Part shown: piece by piece, positions 40,638 through 49,783 of the stretch
Position numbering within the stretch: position 1 is the first letter of the stretch
How the letters are laid out: each line of letters opens with the position of its first letter
Assembly: GCF_900475285.1 (NCBI RefSeq)
Contig: NZ_LS483370.1
Location: forward strand, 3,548,001 to 3,612,000
Direction of reading: 5' to 3'
DNA from: Pseudomonas taetrolens
GTDB taxonomy: Bacteria > Pseudomonadota > Gammaproteobacteria > Pseudomonadales > Pseudomonadaceae
DNA length: 64,000 nt
Translations under genes and position numbers: made by a program
Notes under the pieces: generated by a model
Seen by the model: the letters and a program-made list of their open reading frames with translations, nothing else
Told to the model about the DNA's origin: nothing
The model's database searches: none

Positions 40638-42329
40638 TTACTTCTTGAGGCCCAGCTTTTTCAGTTCCTCGTCACGCAACTCACGACGCAGGATCTTGCC
40701 CACGTTGGTGGTCGGCAGACTGTCGCGGAACTCCACAATCTTCGGCACCTTGTATGCGGTCACATTCGCGCGAATATGTGCCATGACTTCTTCCTTGGTC
40801 AGGTTCACGCCCGGTTTGGCCACAATAAAGACTTTGATCAACTCACCGGTTTTCTCATCCGGAATACCAATCGCCGCTGATTGCAGTACCCCGGGCAACG
40901 AAGCCAGTACGTCCTCCAGCTCGTTTGGATACACGTTGAATCCGGACACCAGAATCATGTCCTTTTTACGGTCAACAATGCGCATGAAACCATCGGGCTG
41001 GATGATTGCGATATCGCCTGACTTCAACCAGCCCTCACTGTCCAGGATTTCAGCCGTCGCCTCCGGACGTTCCCAATAGCCTTTCATGACCTGCGGGCCT
41101 TTGATGCACAGCTCTCCAATTTCCCCGAGCGGCAACTCTTCGCCAGCGTCATTGATCACTTTGCACAAGGTCGACGGAACCGGAATGCCGATCGTGCCAA
41201 TCTGGATATTCTGGATCGGGTTGACTGTTGCCACGGGGCTGGTTTCGGTCATGCCATAACCTTCACAGATCGGGCAACCGGTCACGGTTTTCCAGCGTTC
41301 GGCCACCGACAGCTGCAGCGCCATACCGCCTGACAGCGTCACCTTCAGAGACGAGAAATCCAGCTTGCGGAAGGCTTCGTTATTGCACAGCGCCACAAAC
41401 AGGGTATTAAGACCGACAAAGCCGCTGAACTTCCATTTCGACAGCTCCTTGACCATGGCAGACAGATCACGCGGGTTGCTGATCAACACGTTGTGATTAC
41501 CGATCAGCATCATCGCCATGCAATGAAAGGTAAACGCGTAAATGTGATACAGCGGCAATGGCGTGATAAGGATTTCACAACCTTCATTAAGGTTGGAGCC
41601 CATCAGTGCCTTGCATTGCAACATGTTGGCAATCAGGTTGCGGTGGGTAAGCATCGCGCCCTTGGCCACGCCGGTGGTACCACCGGTGTATTGCAGCACA
41701 GCGACGTCGCTGCCTAGCGGGCTGGCTTCGTTGACAGCCTGCCCTCGCCCCTTGCTCAGCACATCATTGAACTTGATGGCTTTGGGCAAGTAATAGGCCG
41801 GCACCATCTTCTTCACGTACTTGATGACACTGTTGATCAGTACACGCTTGAACGGAGACAGCATGTCCGCCACTTCGGTGACGATCACATGCTTGACTGA
41901 CGTCTGAGGCACAACCTTTTCGGCCAGATGCGCCATGTTCGCCAGGCACACCAATGCCTTGGCACCCGAGTCATTGAACTGATGTTCCATTTCCCGTGCG
42001 GTGTACAGCGGGTTGGTGTTGACCACGATCAAGCCGGCGCGGATGGCTCCGAACACAGCGATCGGGTATTGCAGCACGTTGGGCAACTGAACAGCGATGC
42101 GATCACCGGGTTGCAGGTCGGTGTGCTGCTGCAGGTAGGCTGCAAAGGCACCTGACAACTCGTAAAGCTCACCGTAGGTGAGGGTTTTGCCGAGGTTACT
42201 GAACGCCGGTTTATCGGCGAAACGCTGGCAAGATTCCCGCAGTACCGTCTGAATGTTTTGATATTCATCCGGATTGATTTCAGCAGCAATCCCAGCTGGG
42301 TACTTATCCTTCCAAAAGCCTTCAATCAT
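40638..42329 (-). CDS. fadD1: Long-chain fatty acid--CoA ligase FadD1
   Basis: A 563-residue ANL-family enzyme activating long-chain fatty acids for beta-oxidation. Motifs are LQYTGGTTGVAKGAMLTHRN (P-loop), EGYGMTETSPV and GWLKSGDIAIIQPDGFMRIV, then DRKKDMILVSGFNVYPNEL. It ends with KILRRELRDEELKKLGLKK, which holds the catalytic lysine region. The start has GAGGAG about 9 bases ahead. It follows fadD2 on the same strand after a terminator and a 350-base gap with its own promoter. Confidence 0.95.
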   Translation of the reverse strand: MIEGFWKDKYPAGIAAEINPDEYQNIQTVLRESCQRFADKPAFSNLGKTLTYGELYELSGAFAAYLQQHTDLQPGDRIAVQLPNVLQYPIAVFGAIRAGLIVVNTNPLYTAREMEHQFNDSGAKALVCLANMAHLAEKVVPQTSVKHVIVTEVADMLSPFKRVLINSVIKYVKKMVPAYYLPKAIKFNDVLSKGRGQAVNEASPLGSDVAVLQYTGGTTGVAKGAMLTHRNLIANMLQCKALMGSNLNEGCEILITPLPLYHIYAFTFHCMAMMLIGNHNVLISNPRDLSAMVKELSKWKFSGFVGLNTLFVALCNNEAFRKLDFSSLKVTLSGGMALQLSVAERWKTVTGCPICEGYGMTETSPVATVNPIQNIQIGTIGIPVPSTLCKVINDAGEELPLGEIGELCIKGPQVMKGYWERPEATAEILDSEGWLKSGDIAIIQPDGFMRIVDRKKDMILVSGFNVYPNELEDVLASLPGVLQSAAIGIPDEKTGELIKVFIVAKPGVNLTKEEVMAHIRANVTAYKVPKIVEFRDSLPTTNVGKILRRELRDEELKKLGLKK

Positions 42330-42631
42330 GGAAGCCCACTCCTCAGCGTCGCGAATTCTTCACCGCATTTGATGCGGTTATTATTTGTTTGATTTTTATA
42401 ATGGATAGTTCTGGCTTTACCTACCGAGAAGTATCAAAGCGCGCCGAGAGTAGCAGCTTTGCCAAAGGCCGCCTAGAGCCAAAAGAAGGTGCAATAGTTA
42501 CGAACCTGACTGTAGGACAATCTGAAGTCATAATTAGATTAAAAACTCTAAAATCGATAAAACCCCTCTAAACAGGGAGTTATAGCGTACCGCAGACCTT
42601 TTTTTTTGGGCCCAGGGCGTATTTATCCAAC
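42330..42631. other. Upstream region of fadD1
   Basis: A markedly AT-rich stretch for this genome, with no credible gene; a short plus-strand frame at 42389 has poor composition. It must hold the fadD1 promoter. I looked for a PsrA-type G/CAAAC...GTTTG/C operator and found only one half (CAAAC on the minus strand near 42386). Confidence 0.45.
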
Positions 42632-42662
42632 AAAAAAGCCCGCTCACTAAACGTGAACGGGC
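42632..42662 (-). terminator. Terminator after fadD2
   Basis: GCCCG-C-TCAC pairs with GTGA-A-CGGGC around TAAAC. On the minus strand it is followed by TTTTTTG. It lies about 20 bases beyond the fadD2 stop. Confidence 0.83.
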
Positions 42663-42681
42663 GTTGCGTTCGCCATCATAG

Positions 42682-44373
42682 CTACGAGGTGATGTCACGC
42701 AACTCGCGGCGCAAGATTTTGCCCACAGGCGTCATGGGCAATGAACTACGCAACTCAATCTGTTTCGGTACCTTGTACCCCGTGAAGTTGTCTTTGCAAT
42801 AAGCCGTCAGCTCTTCAATGCTCACACCGCCCTCGCGTGCGACCACAAACAACTTGACCGCCTCCCCCGTGCGCTCGTCAGGAACGCCGATAACTGCGCA
42901 GTTCGCCACTTTGGGATGCGCCATGACAATGTCTTCAATTTCGTTGGGGTACACATTGAAACCCGAGACAATGATCAGGTCTTTTTTGCGATCAACGATG
43001 CGCACAAACCCATCGGGATCAATCACCGCAATATCACCGGTCTTGAACCAGCCTTCAGCGTCCAGAACTTCAGCCGTGGCCTGCGGATTGCGCCAGTAGC
43101 CTTTCATGACCTGCGGTCCTTTTACGCATAGCTCGCCACGCTCGCCCAGGCCCAGATCGATGCCGTCATCACTGATGACTTTCATCGCCGTGCCTGGAAC
43201 CGGCATGCCGACCGTGCCCAGTCTGGCCAGAGAGCCGCAGGGGTTGGCGCTGGCAACCGGTGAGGTTTCGGTCAGGCCGTAACCTTCGACAATGCGGCAA
43301 CCGGTGAGTTTTTCCCAACGTTCGGCGGTGGCCTTGACCAGAGCCGTGCCTCCCGAGTTGGTGACTTTAAGCCCGGAAAAATCCAGGGTCTTGAAGTCGG
43401 GGTGATCCATCAGCGCCACAAATAGCGTGTTAAGCCCCAGCAACGCGGTAAAACGCCAGTTTCTCAGCTCTTTGATAAAGCCTTTGATGTCACGCGGGTT
43501 AGTGATCAATACGTTGTGATTGCCTGTCACCATCATGCACATGCAATTCGCCGTAAAGGCATAGATGTGATAAAGCGGCAACGGGGCCACCATGATTTCG
43601 CGACCATCTTTAAGGATCGGCAGGCCATCGTCATCATGCTGGGACAGACACGCACGCACCTGCAGCATGTTGGCAACCAGGTTGCCATGGGTCAGCATCG
43701 CGCCTTTCGGCAACCCGGTGGTACCCCCGGTATATTGCAGAACGGCGATGTCATCGAGTGTCACCGTCAGCGGACGGATGACCTGACCCGAACCTCGATG
43801 CAAGGCACTTTTAAACGGTATTGCCCGGGGCACTCGATAAGCAGGCACCAGCTTTTTAACCTTATCGACCACCAGGTTGGTGATCCAGCCTTTGGCGGCA
43901 GGCATCAGGTCACCCATACGGGCTTCGATCAAATACTCGATTTCGGTGTCCTGCAGCACCTCCTCCACGCGCTTGCCGAACATATTCAAATACACCAGCG
44001 CACGGATATCAGCGCTTTGGAACTGATGGCGCATTTCACGCGAGGTATACAGCGGATTGGTATTGACCACCACCAGGCCTGCCCGCAGCGCGCCAAATAC
44101 GGCGATGGGGTATTGAAGGATATTGGGCATTTGCACGGCAATGCGATCACCGGGCTTGAGATCAGTGTGCTGTTGCAGGTATCCGGCAAACGCGGCGCTG
44201 TGACGCTCAAGCTCGGCGTAGGTCAGGGTCACGCCAAGGTTACTGAAGGCAGGACGGTCAGCGAACTTCTTGCAGGAGCGTTCAAACACATCGACGACCG
44301 AGGTGAAGGCCGTCATATCGATGTCCAGCGGGACACCGGCGGGGCGTTTGTCATTCCAGAAATCAGGTTGCAT
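42682..44373 (-). CDS. fadD2: Long-chain fatty acid--CoA ligase FadD2
   Basis: A 563-residue paralogue of the neighbouring FadD1, the same length and with the same motifs: LQYTGGTTGLPKGAMLTHGN, EGYGLTETSPVASANPCG, GWFKTGDIAVIDPDGFVRIV. The pair is a tandem duplication conserved in Pseudomonas, where the two enzymes differ in chain-length preference and expression. The start at 44373 has GAGG about 12 bases ahead; 56 open codons upstream are leader. It is divergent from the lipase-like gene at 44583. Confidence 0.95.
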   Translation of the reverse strand: MQPDFWNDKRPAGVPLDIDMTAFTSVVDVFERSCKKFADRPAFSNLGVTLTYAELERHSAAFAGYLQQHTDLKPGDRIAVQMPNILQYPIAVFGALRAGLVVVNTNPLYTSREMRHQFQSADIRALVYLNMFGKRVEEVLQDTEIEYLIEARMGDLMPAAKGWITNLVVDKVKKLVPAYRVPRAIPFKSALHRGSGQVIRPLTVTLDDIAVLQYTGGTTGLPKGAMLTHGNLVANMLQVRACLSQHDDDGLPILKDGREIMVAPLPLYHIYAFTANCMCMMVTGNHNVLITNPRDIKGFIKELRNWRFTALLGLNTLFVALMDHPDFKTLDFSGLKVTNSGGTALVKATAERWEKLTGCRIVEGYGLTETSPVASANPCGSLARLGTVGMPVPGTAMKVISDDGIDLGLGERGELCVKGPQVMKGYWRNPQATAEVLDAEGWFKTGDIAVIDPDGFVRIVDRKKDLIIVSGFNVYPNEIEDIVMAHPKVANCAVIGVPDERTGEAVKLFVVAREGGVSIEELTAYCKDNFTGYKVPKQIELRSSLPMTPVGKILRRELRDITS

Positions 44374-44582
44374 TATTTTTATCCTCATACCTGAACGTGT
44401 CTGGCCGCGAATTTCATAGGATGAACAGCGGAACGTATGGACGTTAACAGTTATCAAGTTGTAGGCAAATACAGCGAACTTCGCCATTAACATCTTGAAT
44501 CTTATTACCCGGACATCATCTGGCCGATGGCTCACTGGCAAATGCGCTATACACTGCTACGACCCTGCACAAAGGAATCGCC

Positions 44583-45527
44583 ATGATCCACGAGACTTTT
44601 TGGCTGGAAGCAAATGACCGCAGTGGTCTTTTCGTTAACCAGTGGCTGCCTGAAGGCATGCCCAAAGCCATTGTGTTGCTGGCTCACGGCATGGCCGAAC
44701 ACAGCGGGCGCTATGCCCACCTGGCGAACGCCTTGTGCAACGCCGGGTTCGGGCTTTATGCCCACGATCAACGAGGTCACGGTAAAACGGCCGAACGCGG
44801 GACGCTGGGGTATTTTTCCGACAACGACGGCTGGTCTGCGGTGGTCAGTGACGTCGCCAGCCTGAACCAGCATATCGGCCAGGCACATCCGGGCGTGCCG
44901 ATCTTTTTGCTCGGCCATAGCATGGGCAGCTATATCGCCCAGGCGTATTTACTGCATCACAGCGCCAGCCTGCAGGGCGCCATTCTCAGCGCCTCCAATT
45001 TCCAGCCTGCGTTGCTTTACCGCAGCGCCAGCCTGATCGCACGCTTTGAACGCTGGCGTCAGGGCCCCAAAGGGTGCAGTGCGCTCATCGAGTGGCTGTC
45101 CTTCGGCTCCTTCAACAAAGCCTTCAAGCCCGCTCGCACGCGCTATGACTGGCTCAGCCGCGATCCGGCCGAGGTCGATGCTTACGCCAGTGACCCTTTG
45201 TGCGGGTTTCGATGCACCAATCAACTGTGGATAGATCTGCTCGGCGGGTTGCAGCAAATCAGCAAAGCGTCCAATCTCGCTCAGATCGATCCTGGCCTGC
45301 CCCTGTTGGTGATGGGCGGCACATGTGATCCGGTCAGTGAGGGTAAACGTCTCAATGATCTGGCAAAGGCATTACGCGACGCCGGGAATCGTCAATTGCA
45401 ATTGAACCTCTATCCGCAAGCGCGGCATGAACTCTTCAATGAAACCAACCGCGATACCGTGGTGGCCGATCTCATTGACTGGCTCAACAAGACGTTGCAA
45501 CACCCTCGTGCGCCGCACAATGAATGA
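44583..45527 (+). CDS. Monoacylglycerol-lipase-like alpha/beta hydrolase
   Basis: A 314-residue alpha/beta hydrolase. It shows the oxyanion region VLLAHGMAEHSGRYAHLANA, the nucleophile elbow FLLGHSMGSYIAQ, the acid region LLVMGGTCDPVSEG and the catalytic His in YPQARHELFNET. HGMxEHxxRY is the mark of the monoacylglycerol lipase/lysophospholipase group. Next to fadD1/fadD2 and phaJ it may release fatty acids that those enzymes use. No signal peptide, so cytosolic. The start has AAAGGA about 8 bases ahead. Confidence 0.9.
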   Translation: MIHETFWLEANDRSGLFVNQWLPEGMPKAIVLLAHGMAEHSGRYAHLANALCNAGFGLYAHDQRGHGKTAERGTLGYFSDNDGWSAVVSDVASLNQHIGQAHPGVPIFLLGHSMGSYIAQAYLLHHSASLQGAILSASNFQPALLYRSASLIARFERWRQGPKGCSALIEWLSFGSFNKAFKPARTRYDWLSRDPAEVDAYASDPLCGFRCTNQLWIDLLGGLQQISKASNLAQIDPGLPLLVMGGTCDPVSEGKRLNDLAKALRDAGNRQLQLNLYPQARHELFNETNRDTVVADLIDWLNKTLQHPRAPHNE

Positions 45528-45603
45528 ATCGCCCCAAATGGCTCTAAAAAGCTTTTAAAATCATCGCCTTAAATTCAAACACTCGTCACAGGACATGCGC
45601 TAG

Positions 45604-46074
45604 ATGACCCAGGTTACCAACACCCCGTATGAAGCCCTCGAAGTCGGCCAGACCGCCAGCTACAGCAAAACCGTCGAAGAGCGCGATATCCAGCTTTTTG
45701 CGGCCATGTCCGGTGACCACAACCCGGTGCACCTCGATCCCGAGTTTGCGGCTGCAACCATGTTCAAAGAGCGTATCGCTCACGGAATGTTCAGCGGCGC
45801 GCTGATCAGTGCCGCTGTGGCCTGCGAACTGCCTGGCCCGGGAACGATTTATGTCGGCCAGCAGATGAGCTTTCAAAAGCCGGTGAAAATTGGCGATACC
45901 CTGACCGTACGCCTGGAAATCCTGGAAAAACTGCCGAAATTCCGCGTCCGTATTGCAACCCGTGTGTTCAATCAGCGCGATGAGCTGGTTGTCGACGGTG
46001 AGGCCGAGATCATTGCCCCACGCAAGCAACAGACCGTAAACCTGACAGTATTGCCAGCGATCAGCATTGGCTAA
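45604..46074 (+). CDS. phaJ: (R)-specific enoyl-CoA hydratase, PhaJ4-like (MaoC family)
   Basis: A 156-residue hot-dog-fold hydratase. The catalytic Asp/His motif is FAAMSGDHNPVHLDPEFAAA, and RIAHGMFSGALISAAVA is also conserved. It forms (R)-3-hydroxyacyl-CoA from enoyl-CoA and thereby links beta-oxidation to polyhydroxyalkanoate synthesis. The genomic order fadD1, fadD2, hydrolase, hydratase matches that of PhaJ4 in P. aeruginosa and P. putida. It lies 76 bases after the hydrolase gene and is followed by a strong terminator. Confidence 0.92.
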   Translation: MTQVTNTPYEALEVGQTASYSKTVEERDIQLFAAMSGDHNPVHLDPEFAAATMFKERIAHGMFSGALISAAVACELPGPGTIYVGQQMSFQKPVKIGDTLTVRLEILEKLPKFRVRIATRVFNQRDELVVDGEAEIIAPRKQQTVNLTVLPAISIG

Positions 46075-46085
46075 CCTCCAGGCAT

Positions 46086-46116
46086 AAAAAAACGCCGGCT
46101 AGCCGGCGTTTTTTTG
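46086..46116 (+). terminator. Terminator after phaJ
   Basis: A perfect palindrome AAAAAAACGCCGGCT / AGCCGGCGTTTTTTT with no unpaired loop other than its centre. The T run is on both strands, so it probably serves the convergent gene at 46133 as well. Confidence 0.92.
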
Positions 46117-46132
46117 TTCAGTGACAAACTTC

Positions 46133-46600
46133 TCAGGATTGAGCGCGCGCCTGGTTGCGCAGGGCTTTGACCTGATCGTGATTGCGTTGCACGCCATGGT
46201 ACTGGCGCTCGACCAGATCACGAATATTCACCAGGCCGTGCTTGTTGATACTTTCGATGGCTTCTTTATAAGCCTTCAGCGCATGGTCTTCCCCACGCTC
46301 GGCTTCGTTGAGAATCGCCTCATCGCTCTTGCCGGTAACCAGTGACTTCAGGTCAACCCAGCGGCGGTGCAGATCGCCAGCCACGCTGGTACCGGTCTCT
46401 GGATCACCGCCCAACTCCCGGACCCTGGCCTGCAATTCGGAGGCCGCAGTGGCGCAATCGGCAGAGCGTTTGGCAAAAAACGTTTTGAGCTCTGGATGCT
46501 TGATGTCTTCAGCGCAGGTTTTAAAACCTTCCTGACCATCTTTACTGGTTTCGATCAAATCGTTCAGGACAGAAATGGCTTCTTTATTAAGGTCAGTCAT
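46133..46600 (-). CDS. DUF2383 (PA2169-type) four-helix protein
   Basis: A 155-residue ferritin-like helical protein. It starts MTDLNKEAISVLNDLIETSK and has DGQEGFKTCAEDI, a Glu/His pattern in NEAERGEDHALKAYKEAIES and VERQYHGVQRNHDQVKAL. The family is widespread in Pseudomonas and is often induced in stationary phase or stress; a di-metal site is possible but unproven. Single gene. Confidence 0.9.
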   Translation of the reverse strand: MTDLNKEAISVLNDLIETSKDGQEGFKTCAEDIKHPELKTFFAKRSADCATAASELQARVRELGGDPETGTSVAGDLHRRWVDLKSLVTGKSDEAILNEAERGEDHALKAYKEAIESINKHGLVNIRDLVERQYHGVQRNHDQVKALRNQARAQS

Positions 46601-46809
46601 TGTTCAATTCCTTGCACAGTTGGGGATCGTGCTATAGAGAGTGCACACCTCATGCCAGCTTCACGAACAATTAAAAATACTTATAAATCAACATCTTAAT
46701 AATTTACTAAAAATCTGTATCCGGTTTTTTTGCATGATCTGTCAATTGGCCTGCATGCAGAATGCCTGTATTTTTCATTCCGATGCTTCACGCTCTCGAA
46801 GGCTTCACC

Positions 46810-47046
46810 ATGAACCCCGAAAAACTCGAACTGCTGGTGACACGCGAAATGCCCTTTGGCAAATACAAGGGTCGGATCATCGCCGACCTGCCTGGCCAGT
46901 ACTTGAACTGGTTTGCCCGAGAAGGCTTTCCCAACGGAGAGCTGGGTGGCTTGCTGGCACTGATGCAAGAGATTGACCACAACGGGTTGTCGGATTTGCT
47001 CGACCCGTTGCGCGCCAAACACGGAAAACCCAAACCTCGACACTGA
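46810..47046 (+). CDS. DUF3820-family small protein
   Basis: A 78-residue protein. It carries the family motif MPFGKYKGRIIADLPGQYLN followed by WFAREGFPNGELG, the DUF3820 pattern also seen in exonuclease-linked proteins. Function unknown. The start at 46810 has GAAGG about 9 bases ahead; an in-frame ATG at 46762 lies in leader. It precedes the aminotransferase gene by 12 bases and is probably cotranscribed. Confidence 0.88.
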   Translation: MNPEKLELLVTREMPFGKYKGRIIADLPGQYLNWFAREGFPNGELGGLLALMQEIDHNGLSDLLDPLRAKHGKPKPRH

Positions 47047-47058
47047 TAGAGTTGCCCC

Positions 47059-48255
47059 ATGCCAAGGATTGAAGAGAACGCACGCGACGAAAACTTCTGG
47101 CACACCATTGCTCAGCGCTATGACCTGGAGCACGGGCCGATCAATCTGGAAAACGGCTATTTCGGGCGAATGACCCGCAGCGTGGCCCAGGACTATCAAC
47201 ACCAGATCGACTTTATAAACCGCATCAACTCGGTGCATGTCCGCCAGCAATTCGATGACACCCAAAGCACTGAAATCCGCAACCGGCTGGCGGACCTGCT
47301 GGAGGTCGATCACGCCAGTATCGCCCTCACCCGTTGCGCCTCCGATGCTTTGCAATCCTTGATTGGCAATTACAACGGCCTGCAGCCCGGCGATCAGTTA
47401 CTGATCTGCGATCTGGAATACCCCAGCGTCGAGTACGCCATGCGTTGGGTCGCCCGGCAACGCGGGCTTGAGATCATCGAGATCACCCACTCACACCCGG
47501 CCACCCATGAAAGCCTGATCGCCGGTTATCGCGAGGCATTCGAACGTCATCCGCGGATCAAACTGATGACCCTGACCCATGTCACACACCGCACCGGGCT
47601 GGTGCTGCCGGTTCAAGCAATTGTGCAACTGGCAAAAGAACATGGGGTAGATGTGGTGCTTGACGGTGCTCACGCCTTGGGCCAAATCGATTTTGACCTG
47701 CAAGCAATGGGCGTGGCCTTCGCCGGCTACAACCTGCACAAGTGGATCGGCGCACCGCTGACACTGGGCTTTATGTACATCGACCCCAAGCGCCTGAGCA
47801 GTATTGACCCGGACATGGGCAACCAGCGACTTCCCGAGCCGGATGTCCGCAACCGTGCGCCCTATGGCACGGTCAATATCCCGGCCTGGCTGACGCTGCC
47901 CAAGGTACTCCAGGAGCATATTGAGCTGGGTGGCTCTGCAGTCAAGGGCGCACGCCTCAACTACCTGCGCAATTTATGGGTTAGCGAAGCACGTCAGCTG
48001 CCGGGTATCGAAGTACTGACGCCGGACGACCCACGACTGCACTGCGCCATCACGTCATTCCGTTTTACGCATCTGGACGATCAGCAGCCGATGGTCGAGC
48101 GCCTGCTCAACGACTACAACCTGTTCACGGTTGCCCGCAGTGGCTCGGCTTGCGGCAGCTGTATCCGGATCACCGTGGGCTTTGCCACTACGCTGGAAGA
48201 CATCAATCAGCTAATCAAGGCGTTGCGTGAGCTTTCCTGCAACGCCAGCGCGTGA
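47059..48255 (+). CDS. Class V PLP aminotransferase (isopenicillin-N-epimerase-like)
   Basis: A 398-residue fold-type I enzyme. The PLP lysine lies in FAGYNLHKWIGAPLTLGFMY and the PLP-nitrogen aspartate in VVLDGAHALGQIDFDLQA. LEYPSVEYAMRWVARQRG and LTHVTHRTGLVLPV fit the cysteine-desulfurase/isopenicillin-N-epimerase family. The C-terminal SACGSCIRITVGF holds two cysteines near where desulfurases carry their loop cysteine, but here they are close to the end. The substrate is unknown. It lies 12 bases after the DUF3820 gene. Confidence 0.85.
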   Translation: MPRIEENARDENFWHTIAQRYDLEHGPINLENGYFGRMTRSVAQDYQHQIDFINRINSVHVRQQFDDTQSTEIRNRLADLLEVDHASIALTRCASDALQSLIGNYNGLQPGDQLLICDLEYPSVEYAMRWVARQRGLEIIEITHSHPATHESLIAGYREAFERHPRIKLMTLTHVTHRTGLVLPVQAIVQLAKEHGVDVVLDGAHALGQIDFDLQAMGVAFAGYNLHKWIGAPLTLGFMYIDPKRLSSIDPDMGNQRLPEPDVRNRAPYGTVNIPAWLTLPKVLQEHIELGGSAVKGARLNYLRNLWVSEARQLPGIEVLTPDDPRLHCAITSFRFTHLDDQQPMVERLLNDYNLFTVARSGSACGSCIRITVGFATTLEDINQLIKALRELSCNASA

Positions 48256-48261
48256 CCTGAG

Positions 48262-48306
48262 GCCATCGCGAGCAAACTCGCACCTTGTAGATGAACAGGG
48301 TGCGAG
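48262..48306. repeat. Truncated REP-like element
   Basis: CCATCGCGAGCAAACTCGCACC is close to one arm of the REP at 14644, and GGGTGCGAG follows after a 15-base loop. Only one arm keeps the REP consensus. It lies between the aminotransferase gene and the eda terminator. Confidence 0.55.
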
Positions 48307-48312
48307 CAAAAA

Positions 48313-48347
48313 AAAGGCAAAAAAAAGGTGCGCCGACCAAGCGCACC
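48313..48347 (-). terminator. Terminator after eda
   Basis: GGTGCGC and GCGCACC pair around a 7-base loop. On the minus strand it is followed by a T run broken by GCC. It closes the zwf-pgl-eda operon about 40 bases beyond the eda stop. Confidence 0.8.
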
Positions 48348-48386
48348 GAAAACCGTAGAACACACAACAAATTCGTTACAAATGCA

Positions 48387-49052
48387 TCAGTCCAGCAGCG
48401 CCAGTGCTTCGGCGGTGCATTCCTGGATTCGGGCCCAGTCACCGTTCTTGATCCACTCGCTGTCGAGCATCCAGCTGCCGCCCACACACATGACGTTTTT
48501 CAACGCCATGTAGTTGCGAATGTTCGCTGGGCTAACACCACCGGTCGGGCAGAATTTAACTTCACCGAACGGTCCGCCAAGCGCCTTGATCGCTGCCACG
48601 CCGCCACTGACTTCAGCCGGGAACAGCTTGAATCGACGGTAACCCAAGCCGTAGCCTTCCATGATCCCTGAGGCATTGCTGATACCCGGCAACAACGGAA
48701 TATCGCTGTCGACACTGGCTTCAAGCAAGTCACGGGTAATACCTGGGGTCACAATGAATTGCGAGCCAGCTTCTTCAGCGGCTGCCAGCATATGCCGATC
48801 AAGCACCGTACCGGCGCCTGTCACCAGCTCAGGCCGTTGCTCACGCAACACACGAATCGCCTTGAGGCCAAACTGTGAACGCAGGGTCACTTCCAGCGCG
48901 GTCAGCCCTCCCGCGGCCAGCGCATCGGCCAGCGGCAGAATGTCTTGTTCGCGGGCGATGGTAATCACCGGCAGAATTCGCGCGGTGGCGCACAATTCGT
49001 CGATCCGGGCAATTTTGTCCGCCATCGAAACGTTCGCAGTTTTTATTGTCAT
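48387..49052 (-). CDS. eda: 2-keto-3-deoxy-6-phosphogluconate aldolase
   Basis: A 221-residue class I aldolase that splits KDPG to pyruvate and glyceraldehyde 3-phosphate. ITIAREQDILPLADALAAGG, LEVTLRSQFGLKAI and the Schiff-base lysine in YRRFKLFPAEVSGG are family marks. The start at 49052 (MTIKTANVSMADK) has AAGGA about 10 bases ahead. An ATG at 49073 overlaps the pgl stop (ATGA) and would be coupled but lacks its own site. Last gene of the zwf-pgl-eda operon. Confidence 0.96.
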   Translation of the reverse strand: MTIKTANVSMADKIARIDELCATARILPVITIAREQDILPLADALAAGGLTALEVTLRSQFGLKAIRVLREQRPELVTGAGTVLDRHMLAAAEEAGSQFIVTPGITRDLLEASVDSDIPLLPGISNASGIMEGYGLGYRRFKLFPAEVSGGVAAIKALGGPFGEVKFCPTGGVSPANIRNYMALKNVMCVGGSWMLDSEWIKNGDWARIQECTAEALALLD

Positions 49053-49069
49053 GGCAGCTGATCCTTGGC

Positions 49070-49783
49070 TCATGGGCACCAGTAAATCTCTAACGTAGGT
49101 TGCAGAAAGGCACGAATCGGCAAGGCAGCAACATCATTGCCAGCCAGTGCGTCATTTAGGGTATTCAATTTGGACTGCCCTTGAATCGACAGCACCGTGG
49201 TTTTGGCACTCGCCAATAAACTACGGCTCATGCTCAAGCGCTGATGCGGCACGGTCGGTGCCAGCATCGGCCAGCAACGGCGCGGGTTGTCCAGTTGCAA
49301 GGCCTGATTCAGGTTCGGGCTGTCCGGGAACAGCGACGCGGTATGACCGTCATCACCCATGCCCAGAATCAGCACGTCAATCGGTGGTAACTCGGCCAAC
49401 AACCGATCAGCCTGTTCTGCCGCATCCTCAAGATTGGCCGCCACGTTGTACAAGCCGACAAAGCGCGCCTTGGCGGCAGCGCCTTGCAGTAGATGCTTTT
49501 TAAGCAACCCGGCATTGCTGTCGACGTGTTCCACCGGAACCCAGCGCTCATCAGCAAGGCTCACCACCACTTTCGACCACTCGAGCGGTTGTTCACGCAG
49601 GTGCTCAAAAAAAGCCACGGGGCTACGACCGCCTGAGACCACCAGCGTTGCCTGGCCAGTCCCGGCAATGGCTGCACTCAATTGCGCAGCGACTTTTTTG
49701 GCCAGTTCACGGGCCAAAGCCGCCGAATGCTCGAACGTGTGCGCAGTGACACCTTCAGGCAGTTTCAAATCAGATATCGCCAT
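49070..49783 (-). CDS. pgl: 6-phosphogluconolactonase
   Basis: A 237-residue NagB-like lactonase that opens 6-phosphogluconolactone to 6-phosphogluconate. Motifs are [34 protein letters not shown] and [17 protein letters not shown]. Its start overlaps the last 14 bases of zwf, so the two are translationally coupled. It precedes eda in the operon. Confidence 0.96.
   Translation of the reverse strand: MAISDLKLPEGVTAHTFEHSAALARELAKKVAAQLSAAIAGTGQATLVVSGGRSPVAFFEHLREQPLEWSKVVVSLADERWVPVEHVDSNAGLLKKHLLQGAAAKARFVGLYNVAANLEDAAEQADRLLAELPPIDVLILGMGDDGHTASLFPDSPNLNQALQLDNPRRCWPMLAPTVPHQRLSMSRSLLASAKTTVLSIQGQSKLNTLNDALAGNDVAALPIRAFLQPTLEIYWCP

Noticed and set aside
42330..42631. A PsrA operator upstream of fadD1
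   Set aside because: Only one half-site is visible; no GTTTG partner lies at the right spacing.
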